A stretch of DNA of 6,096 nucleotides from Rhodospirillaceae bacterium (lineage in GTDB: Bacteria > Pseudomonadota > Alphaproteobacteria > Micavibrionales > UBA2020): the NCBI GenBank assembly GCA_003524565.1, contig DQGU01000072.1, positions 1,019-7,114 of the forward strand, in the 5' to 3' direction. Shown here piece by piece: positions 1-5,136 of the stretch. The translations under genes were made by a program, and so were the position numbers. The notes beneath the pieces were generated by a model. The model searched no databases, had not been told where the DNA came from, and saw only the letters and a program-made list of their open reading frames with translations. How positions within the stretch are numbered: position 1 is the stretch's first letter; each line of letters opens with the position of its first letter.

Positions 1-2091
1 GCCTACTGGGACGCCGAGATCAAGATCGCGCAGGAGCGTGGCCACGCCGACTACCCCGTCTTTACGCGCAAGGTGACCAGCGACGTCTCCTACCTGGCCT
101 GTGCCAGGCGCCTTTTTTCCGACCCGCAGGCTTTCTACCCGGCGTTCGCGACGCACAACGCGCACACCCTGGCGGCGGTCGCCGAAATTGCGATCAGCTC
201 CGGTGGCAGCGACGAATGGGAATACCAGCGCCTGCACGGCATGGGCGAAGAACTTTACGACCAGATCGTCGGGGCCAAGAAGTGGAACCGTCCGTGTCGC
301 GTCTACGCGCCGGTCGGCAGTCACGAAGACCTGCTTGCCTACCTCGTTCGTCGCCTGCTCGAGAATGGTGCCAACTCGTCGTTCGTCAACCGTATCGCCG
401 ACGCCGAGTTGCCCATCGACGCGCTGATCGCCGACCCGGTCGAAAGGCTGGCCGCGCTGGCGGTCAAACGCCAGCCACGCATCCCGCTGCCACGTGAACT
501 CTTCGGTGCCGAACGCGCCAACAGTGAAGGACCGGACATGAACGACAAAGCCGCACTCCAGGACCTGCACCAGGCCATCCAGCAGAGCCGCAACGTCAAC
601 TACCTCGCCGCGCCGCTGATTGGCGGCAAGCAGGGCTCAGGCGCCAGCAGCCGGCCGGTCTGTTCGCCGGCCAACCAGCGCGAAGTCGTCGGCCAGGTGA
701 TCGAGGCCAGCGTCGCCGACGTCAGCACCGCAATGGCCGTCGCGCAGGCGGCTTTCCCGGCTTGGGAAAGCACCCCTGCCGCGACACGCGCAGCCGCTCT
801 CGACGCTGCCGCCGACCTGATGCAGGAGCGCCTGCCCGAACTGGTCGCGCTGATCGTTCGCGAAGGCGGCCGGATCCAGGTCGACGCCGTTTCCGAGGTC
901 CGCGAGGCGATCGATTTCTGCCGCTACTACGCCGCGCAGGCGAAGGAAAAATTCGCCGCGCCGATCGAGCTTCCCGGCCCGACGGGCGAGCGCAACAGCC
1001 TGTCGCTGCACGGCCGCGGCGTTTTCGTGTGCATCAGCCCGTGGAACTTCCCGCTGGCGATTTTCATCGGTCAGGTTGCCGCCGCGCTGATGGCCGGCAA
1101 TACCGTCATCGCCAAACCGGCGGAGCAAACATCGCTTATCGCGCATTACGCCGCCGCGCTTTTGCACAAGGCGGGCGTGCCCAAGGGCGCGCTTTGCTTC
1201 CTGCCCGCAAGCGGCGAGGTCACGGGGCAATATCTGGTCGCCGACCCGCGCATTGCGGGTGTGGCCTTTACAGGCTCGACCGAGGTTGCGCAAATCATCA
1301 ACCGCAGCCTTGCCGCGCGCGATGGCGCCATCGTGCCCCTGATTGCCGAAACGGGCGGTCAGAACGCGATGATTGCCGATTCAACCGCCCTGCCCGAACA
1401 AATCGTCGATGACGTGATTACCAGCGCCTTCCGCTCCGCGGGGCAACGCTGTTCTGCCCTGCGCGTTCTGTTCGTGCAGGACGGCATCGCGGATAAAGTC
1501 ATCGAAATGCTGGCCGGTGCGTGCAAGGAGCTGAGCCTAGGCGACCCGCTTGACCTTGCAACCGACATCGGCCCCGTCATTGACAAGGCTGCACTTGAAA
1601 TGCTCGACGTGCATGCGACGCGCATGGCAGGTGTCGGCAAAAAAGTGGCCGCGGTTACCCTGCCCGCCCATGCGCCGAAGGGGTATTTCTTCGCCCCCTG
1701 CGCCTTTGAAATTCCGGATATGTCATCGCTGAAACGCGAAGTTTTCGGCCCCGTTCTTCACATTATCCGATTCAAAGGCGAAGACATCGAAAGCGTTATC
1801 CAGCAAATCAACGCCAGCGGCTATGGCCTGACGTTCGGCGTGCATACCCGCATCGACTACACGATGGAAGTGCTGTGCCGCCGCGTGCGCGCGGGGAATT
1901 GCTACGTCAACCGCTCTATGATTGGCGCGGTGGTCGGCGTGCAGCCCTTTGGCGGGCAAGGCATCTCCGGCACCGGCCCCAAGGCGGGCGGGCCGCATTA
2001 CCTGCCCCGCTTCGCGACCGAGCGCACCATCACCATCAACACCACCGCATCGGGCGGCAATACCACGCTGGTATCGCTGAGCGAGGAATAA
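1..2091 (+). CDS. putA: Bifunctional proline dehydrogenase / L-glutamate gamma-semialdehyde dehydrogenase PutA (5'-truncated)
   Basis: PutA oxidises proline to pyrroline-5-carboxylate (FAD domain), then to glutamate (NAD domain). The reading frame is open from base 1, so 696 C-terminal residues are visible and the true start lies outside; a GTG at 73 is internal (Val of YPVFTRKV). Residues 1-135 are the end of the proline dehydrogenase barrel: AYWDAEIK, then YAPVG (Tyr 102) and LVRRLLENGAN, whose Arg 117-118 match the proline-carboxylate-binding arginine pair of this family. The aldehyde dehydrogenase domain spans roughly residues 190-680: PWNF with Asn 349, FTGSTEVA, general-base Glu 450 in AETGGQN, and nucleophile Cys 484 in GQRCSALR. 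It ends soon after PRFATERT, so it lacks the extra C-terminal domain of long PutAs such as that of E. coli. Whether an N-terminal DNA-binding domain exists cannot be seen. Codon usage changes sharply near 1075-1126 (see findings). The identification is very secure. Confidence 0.97.
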   Translation, partial: AYWDAEIKIAQERGHADYPVFTRKVTSDVSYLACARRLFSDPQAFYPAFATHNAHTLAAVAEIAISSGGSDEWEYQRLHGMGEELYDQIVGAKKWNRPCRVYAPVGSHEDLLAYLVRRLLENGANSSFVNRIADAELPIDALIADPVERLAALAVKRQPRIPLPRELFGAERANSEGPDMNDKAALQDLHQAIQQSRNVNYLAAPLIGGKQGSGASSRPVCSPANQREVVGQVIEASVADVSTAMAVAQAAFPAWESTPAATRAAALDAAADLMQERLPELVALIVREGGRIQVDAVSEVREAIDFCRYYAAQAKEKFAAPIELPGPTGERNSLSLHGRGVFVCISPWNFPLAIFIGQVAAALMAGNTVIAKPAEQTSLIAHYAAALLHKAGVPKGALCFLPASGEVTGQYLVADPRIAGVAFTGSTEVAQIINRSLAARDGAIVPLIAETGGQNAMIADSTALPEQIVDDVITSAFRSAGQRCSALRVLFVQDGIADKVIEMLAGACKELSLGDPLDLATDIGPVIDKAALEMLDVHATRMAGVGKKVAAVTLPAHAPKGYFFAPCAFEIPDMSSLKREVFGPVLHIIRFKGEDIESVIQQINASGYGLTFGVHTRIDYTMEVLCRRVRAGNCYVNRSMIGAVVGVQPFGGQGISGTGPKAGGPHYLPRFATERTITINTTASGGNTTLVSLSEE
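2083..2088 (+). promoter_or_regulatory. Ribosome binding site deciding the TTG start of nadD
   Basis: GAGGAA lies within the last codons of putA, 6 nt before TTG at 2095. Its position supports TTG as the nadD start, since the frame is closed upstream by the putA TAA and no ATG lies in frame before the conserved GGSFNPAH motif. The overlap with the putA end suggests translational coupling. Confidence 0.7.
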
Positions 2092-2094
2092 ATT

Positions 2095-2715
2095 TTGCGC
2101 ACGGCACCGTCGCTTTATACCAGCAATCTATGGTCCGGCCGCACGGTCGGGCTTCTGGGCGGCTCGTTCAACCCCGCGCATGAAGGCCACCGGCATATCA
2201 GCCTGATGGCGCTCAAGCATCTGGGGCTTGATGCCGTGTGGTGGATGGTCAGCCCGCAAAATCCGCTGAAATCGACAAAGGGCATGGCGCCGCTCGCATC
2301 GCGCGTTGAAAGCGCGAAACGCGCCAGCCGCCACCCGCAAATTGTGGTCACCGACATAGAACAGCACCTCAATACCCGCTACACCGCCGATACGCTGGCC
2401 AAACTGCGGCAGGTTTTTCCGCGCACGCGTTTTGTCTGGCTGATGGGCACGGACAACCTGCGTCAGGTGCACCGCTGGCAGGACTGGCAGGATATTTTTG
2501 AAACCACCGCCGTTTGCGTTCTCGACCGCCCGCCGCACGGCAACAGTCTCAAATCCTGCCCCGCCATGGAACGCTACCGCCACCGCCTGATACCCGAAAG
2601 CGCGGCCACGACCCTGAAAGACCGCGCCCTGCCGGTCTGGACCATCCTGCATATTCCGCTCAATCATATCTCCTCCACCGCCATCCGTGCGGCGCGCGGC
2701 GGGACAAAGGCCTGA
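2095..2715 (+). CDS. nadD: Nicotinate-nucleotide adenylyltransferase NadD
   Basis: NadD transfers AMP from ATP to nicotinate mononucleotide, giving deamido-NAD, the step before NAD synthetase; it is cytoplasmic. The 206-residue protein has the family hallmarks in order: the nucleotidyltransferase motif GGSFNPAHEGH at residues 22-32 (the HxGH type), PQNPLK near 54-59, RYTADTL at 95-101, LMGTDNL at 116-122, and the C-terminal ATP-binding ISSTAIR at 192-198. Length is normal for bacterial NadD. The start is TTG, chosen because it follows a good ribosome binding site and is the first usable codon after the putA stop. A 3-nt gap to putA suggests co-transcription. In many Alphaproteobacteria the upstream neighbour is proA rather than putA, so this junction is less usual. 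Downstream, rsfS follows after a non-coding gap with its own signals. Confidence 0.95.
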   Translation: MRTAPSLYTSNLWSGRTVGLLGGSFNPAHEGHRHISLMALKHLGLDAVWWMVSPQNPLKSTKGMAPLASRVESAKRASRHPQIVVTDIEQHLNTRYTADTLAKLRQVFPRTRFVWLMGTDNLRQVHRWQDWQDIFETTAVCVLDRPPHGNSLKSCPAMERYRHRLIPESAATTLKDRALPVWTILHIPLNHISSTAIRAARGGTKA

Positions 2716-2747
2716 AAAAGCCTGTTTTTCATGTACATTCACGGTTA

Positions 2748-2776
2748 TTGCCCCGCCCGCCGGAAGGCGGTATAAT
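2748..2776 (+). promoter_or_regulatory. Sigma-70-type promoter, -35 TTGCCC, -10 TATAAT
   Basis: The -10 box TATAAT (2771-2776) is a perfect consensus match. TTGCCC (2748-2753) matches the -35 consensus at four of six bases, with an optimal 17-bp spacer. It lies in the non-coding gap after nadD. Transcription would begin near 2783 and run towards rsfS. A CCGCC/GGCGG inverted repeat fills the 3' part of the spacer. It is a prediction from sequence only. Confidence 0.6.
2757..2770. repeat. Inverted repeat CCGCC-GGAA-GGCGG inside the promoter spacer
   Basis: CCGCC (2757-2761) and GGCGG (2766-2770) are exact inverted repeats around GGAA, ending immediately before the TATAAT box. It could be an operator half-site pair, or in read-through RNA from nadD a stable small hairpin closed by a GNRA-type tetraloop. 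No T-tract follows on either strand, so it is not an intrinsic terminator. Confidence 0.5.
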
Positions 2777-2800
2777 AAAAACAGGATAAACAAGTCCGGA

Positions 2801-2828
2801 TTGACGCTTTTGCACAGGTTTATATCTT
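2801..2828 (+). promoter_or_regulatory. Weak alternative promoter, TTGACG / TATCTT
   Basis: TTGACG (2801-2806) matches the -35 consensus at five of six bases; TATCTT (2823-2828) is a four-of-six -10 match at a 16-bp spacing. It would start transcription near 2835, also upstream of the terminator. It is weaker than the promoter at 2748-2776, and it may be chance in this AT-richer gap. Confidence 0.25.
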
Positions 2829-2844
2829 CTTTGCCCGATGATTT

Positions 2845-2878
2845 AACGCAAGACGCAGAAACCGCGCTTGCGTTTTTT
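2845..2878 (+). terminator. Rho-independent terminator upstream of rsfS
   Basis: AACGCAAG (2845-2852) pairs perfectly with CTTGCGTT (2867-2874). After a bulged A, CGC (2854-2856) also pairs with GCG (2864-2866), leaving a 7-nt loop. A run of six T (2873-2878) follows. It sits between nadD and rsfS, downstream of the best promoter, so it either ends the putA-nadD transcript or attenuates rsfS. Confidence 0.7.
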
Positions 2879-2908
2879 GTTGCCGGCACACATTCGTTTT
2901 GACCCAAG

Positions 2909-2914
2909 AGGAGG
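2909..2914 (+). promoter_or_regulatory. Perfect Shine-Dalgarno AGGAGG pointing to an ATC start for rsfS
   Basis: AGGAGG is 5 nt upstream of ATC at 2920, in the rsfS frame. No ATG, GTG or TTG lies at the expected spacing. The upstream in-frame TTG at 2899 has no Shine-Dalgarno sequence and would put this motif inside the gene. Confidence 0.65.
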
Positions 2915-2919
2915 CGACC

Positions 2920-3444
2920 ATCGCTACCCCACCCAAAAAACCCGCGAAAAAAGCTGTAAAAAAAGCCATTAAAAAGGCCGAGAAAAAAGCAGTAAAAACG
3001 GCCACGAAAAAAGCCGCCGCCAAACCGGCGCTGAAGGCTGTCAAACCCGCGCCCGCAAAAAAAACGGCAAAGCCAGCCGCCGGTGATAACCGCGCGAAGG
3101 CCATGCACCAAATGATTGTGAAGGCGCTCGACCAGGACAAGGGCGACAACATCGTGTCCATCGACCTTGCGGGCAAAAGTGCGATTGCGGATTTTATGGT
3201 CATTGTGACAGGTACCTCTTCCCGCCACGTTGCCGCCATGGCGCAAAAGCTGAAAGAGCGCCTGGCCAAGGACGGGCACAAGGCACGCATCGAAGGTGCC
3301 GCGACAGGCGATTGGGTTATCGTCGATGCCGGCGATGTGATTGTGCATCTGTTCCGCGCAGAAGTCCGGACTTTCTATAACCTTGAAAAACTCTGGTCCA
3401 CCGACTTCAGCGCCACTGACTACACGCTTTATAAATCGATTTAA
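2920..3444 (+). CDS. rsfS: Ribosomal silencing factor RsfS with Lys/Ala-rich N-terminal extension
   Basis: RsfS binds ribosomal protein L14 (uL14) on the large subunit and blocks subunit joining, lowering translation in starvation. From residue about 62 onward the RsfS domain is clear: SIADLxGK-like segment at 80-87, ADFMVIVTGTSSRHV at 90-104, and the signature DWVIVDAGDVIVHLF at 131-145 followed by YNLEKLW. Before it lies a tail of about 60 residues with some 20 Lys, 18 Ala and 7 Pro, resembling histone H1 tails; it should be disordered and very basic, and could bind rRNA (inference). I place the start at ATC 2920 because of AGGAGG 5 nt upstream. Alternatives are TTG 2899 (no ribosome binding site) and ATG 3103, which would drop the tail but has only GAAGG at a 2-nt spacing. 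It heads a run of closely spaced genes. Function is secure; the start is not. Confidence 0.93.
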   Translation: MATPPKKPAKKAVKKAIKKAEKKAVKTATKKAAAKPALKAVKPAPAKKTAKPAAGDNRAKAMHQMIVKALDQDKGDNIVSIDLAGKSAIADFMVIVTGTSSRHVAAMAQKLKERLAKDGHKARIEGAATGDWVIVDAGDVIVHLFRAEVRTFYNLEKLWSTDFSATDYTLYKSI

Positions 3445-3452
3445 TAAATCGA
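3431..3452 (+). repeat. Short direct repeat of ATAAATCGA around the rsfS stop
   Basis: ATAAATCGA occurs at 3431-3439 and again at 3444-3452. The first copy also forms the 12-bp palindrome TAAATCGATTTA (3432-3443) overlapping the rsfS stop codon. It is short and AT-rich and may be chance or a small duplication. Confidence 0.4.
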
Positions 3453-3471
3453 CGAAACCATCTGAATAAAC

Positions 3472-3921
3472 ATGAAAATAAAAATCATCGCCGTTGGCCG
3501 CATGAAAGCATCGCCCCTGCGCGAGCTTTGCGATGAATATATCAAGCGTCTTGGCTGGCCGGTGAAAATTGAGGAAATCGACAGCCCCAAGGCTGCAACC
3601 TCCGCAATTGAAGCGCCGCTGATTTTAAAACACATTCCGGAAAACGCTTTTGTCGTCGCCCTTGACGAGCGCGGACAGAGCTATTCAAGCCCTGAGTTTG
3701 CAGAAAAACTTTCCCGCTGGCGCGACCAGGCGCCGGGAAACGAGATTATCCTGCTCATCGGCGGCGCCGATGGTTTCGATAAAACCGTGCGTGACAAAGC
3801 CAAATTTTTACTGTCATTCGGCAAACAAACATGGCCACACATGATGGTTCGGGTTATGCTGTTAGAACAGATTTACCGTGCCCAGCAAATCCTTGCGGGG
3901 CATCCGTATCACAGGGCCTGA
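3472..3921 (+). CDS. rlmH: 23S rRNA (pseudouridine-1915-N3)-methyltransferase RlmH
   Basis: RlmH is a SPOUT-family (trefoil-knot) enzyme that uses S-adenosylmethionine to methylate pseudouridine 1915 in helix 69 of 23S rRNA, acting on assembled 70S ribosomes. The 149-residue product is close to the usual 155. Visible hallmarks are the start MKIKIIAVGRMK, LDERG at 64-68, the cofactor-binding loop LIGGADG at 95-101, and the C-terminal EQIYRAQQILAGHPYHR that forms the knot. ATG 3472 is the only reasonable start, since an in-frame TGA sits 9 nt upstream. The preceding 27 nt are AT-rich and carry no clear Shine-Dalgarno sequence, so translation may depend on coupling with rsfS or on an unstructured leader (inference). 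The rsfS-rlmH pairing is conserved widely in bacteria. Confidence 0.97.
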   Translation: MKIKIIAVGRMKASPLRELCDEYIKRLGWPVKIEEIDSPKAATSAIEAPLILKHIPENAFVVALDERGQSYSSPEFAEKLSRWRDQAPGNEIILLIGGADGFDKTVRDKAKFLLSFGKQTWPHMMVRVMLLEQIYRAQQILAGHPYHRA

Positions 3922-3924
3922 AGG
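3920..3924 (+). promoter_or_regulatory. Ribosome binding site of the envC-like gene
   Basis: GAAGG overlaps the rlmH stop TGA and lies 10 nt before ATG 3935. It supports that start over an upstream in-frame GTG at 3878, which lies inside rlmH and would add 19 charged residues in front of the signal peptide. Confidence 0.5.
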
Positions 3925-3934
3925 TCGCCACAAG

Positions 3935-5134
3935 ATGCCGCGTTTGACCGCCGCACATACCCCGCTGATGGCATTTTTCCTGCTGGTTTTATGCGCGGGC
4001 ACATCCCTGCCCGCCCAAGCGCAGGAAGCCACACAAAAAAAGAAAATCGAAGCCGCGATAGAGCAGAAACAGGCGACGCAAGACGCGCTCAGCCGTAAAT
4101 CCCGCGCGCTGGAGCAGGAAACCACAGACCTGCAAAAAAAACTGATTGATATGTCAAAAGGCCTGCGCAAGCTGGAAGAAGACCTTTCCAGCAGCAAACG
4201 CCGCGCGGCGGAATTGCAAAAACAAAAATCCGCCCTGCAAGACAAATTGTTTTCAGAGCAAGAGGCCGTCGGTGGGCTTGTCACCGCGGCGCAGCGTTTC
4301 ACGCGCACATCGACCCCCACCATGATGACGCAGTCCGACCCGCTGGAGGCCGCGCGCGCCGCACGCCTGATGAAAACGCTTATCCCGCAGCTGCATGAAA
4401 AATCATCTGCCCTGCGCGCGGAAATCGCGGCGCTGGATAAAATCGAAAACGACATCGCCGCACAGCGCAGCGCGCAGCAGCAAGCCTTGTCCAATATCAA
4501 TGCGGACGAAGAGAAATTGAACAAACTGCTTGAAGAACGCCGCAGCGCCCTCAAGCAAACCGAAGCCGAGCGCGATGCCAACAATGCCGAAGTCGCCCGC
4601 CTGACCCGCGAAGCCAAAAACCTCGAAGAACTTGTTGAAAAAATTGAAACGCCGCGCGCAAAACCCACCCCTGCGCAAGCCGCACAAAAAGCGGCATCGC
4701 AAGACCGCACGGCAGGCGCCCCTGATTTGCGCGCGCCCACAGGCACGGCCAGCTCCCCCGTGCCCGGCACGGTGCGCACGGCATTTGGCGACATCGATGA
4801 CCTTGGCGCGCCCAGCAAGGGCATTACTTATAACGCGCGCGGCAATGCCCGCGTGGTCACGCCGCTGGCGGGCGTTGTGCGCTTCGCCGGCCCGTTCCAC
4901 AAATACAAGCATATCTTGATTGTCGAGCATGCCGGGGGGTATCATAGCCTTATAGCCGGCCTCGGCCGTGTCGATACCGTCGTGGGCGCGCGCGTCGCCG
5001 CCGGCGAGCCTGTCGGCAGCGTCGATAAGTCCGACACCGAACATCACCCCGTTTACTACGAACTCCGCCGCAACGGCACCCCCGTCAATCCCCAGAAAAT
5101 TCTGGTCGCACAACGCAAACAGGACAAGATATAG
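3935..5134 (+). CDS. envC: EnvC-like murein hydrolase activator (coiled coil plus degenerate LytM/M23 domain)
   Basis: EnvC-type proteins are periplasmic activators of amidases that split septal peptidoglycan in cell division. The 399-residue product has a signal peptide (hydrophobic residues about 11-22, cleavage likely after AQA at 27-29), two long charged coiled-coil stretches (about 33-115 and 155-238), an Ala/Pro-rich linker (about 239-278), and a C-terminal LytM/M23-like domain (about 279-390) ending LRRNGTPVNPQKIL. The metal-binding residues of active M23 peptidases are lost: the region of the first His/Asp pair reads KGITYNA and the final HxH position reads YYE. It is therefore probably an activator and not an enzyme, as in E. 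coli EnvC. It lies 13 nt after rlmH and 2 nt before ctpA, suggesting co-expression. In some Alphaproteobacteria gpmI sits between rlmH and this gene; it is absent here. The family is secure; the partner amidase is unknown. Confidence 0.9.
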   Translation: MPRLTAAHTPLMAFFLLVLCAGTSLPAQAQEATQKKKIEAAIEQKQATQDALSRKSRALEQETTDLQKKLIDMSKGLRKLEEDLSSSKRRAAELQKQKSALQDKLFSEQEAVGGLVTAAQRFTRTSTPTMMTQSDPLEAARAARLMKTLIPQLHEKSSALRAEIAALDKIENDIAAQRSAQQQALSNINADEEKLNKLLEERRSALKQTEAERDANNAEVARLTREAKNLEELVEKIETPRAKPTPAQAAQKAASQDRTAGAPDLRAPTGTASSPVPGTVRTAFGDIDDLGAPSKGITYNARGNARVVTPLAGVVRFAGPFHKYKHILIVEHAGGYHSLIAGLGRVDTVVGARVAAGEPVGSVDKSDTEHHPVYYELRRNGTPVNPQKILVAQRKQDKI

Positions 5135-5136
5135 CC

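Larger units (their letters stand above)
2783..2878 (+). ncRNA. Putative short RNA or attenuated 5' leader of rsfS
   Basis: The predicted start of transcription near 2783 and the intrinsic terminator ending near 2878 would bound an RNA of about 96 nt with no convincing coding capacity (only a two-codon ATG-ATT-TAA at 2838-2846 without a ribosome binding site). It may be a small RNA, a leader that controls rsfS by read-through, or simply the tail of the nadD transcript. I do not recognise it as a known RNA family. The ends are inferred from promoter and terminator predictions. Confidence 0.3.

Noticed and set aside
73..2091. GTG at 73 as the true start of the first gene
   Set aside because: The PutA sequence continues unbroken upstream to base 1 (AYWDAEIK, YPVFTRKV), so the gene is truncated by the window edge and GTG is an internal Val codon.
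2706..2730. Possible terminator at the nadD stop (AGGC/GCCT stem followed by five T)
   Set aside because: The stem has only 4 bp with an A-rich 8-nt loop and a G before the T run. The hairpin at 2845-2878 is far better.
2838..2846. Two-codon mini-ORF ATG-ATT-TAA in the rsfS leader as a leader peptide
   Set aside because: No ribosome binding site and no regulatory codons; easily explained by chance.
2128..3348. Long minus-strand open frame of about 406 codons across nadD, the gap and rsfS
   Set aside because: It is antisense to two secure genes. Its Phe/Gly/Arg-rich stretches are simply the complement of Lys/Ala codons, and it shows no recognisable domain or ribosome binding site.
3862..4824. 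Minus-strand open frame of about 320 codons opposite the envC-like gene
   Set aside because: It is a Ser/Arg/Ala-rich low-complexity translation caused by the complement of coiled-coil codons; no start signal or domain.
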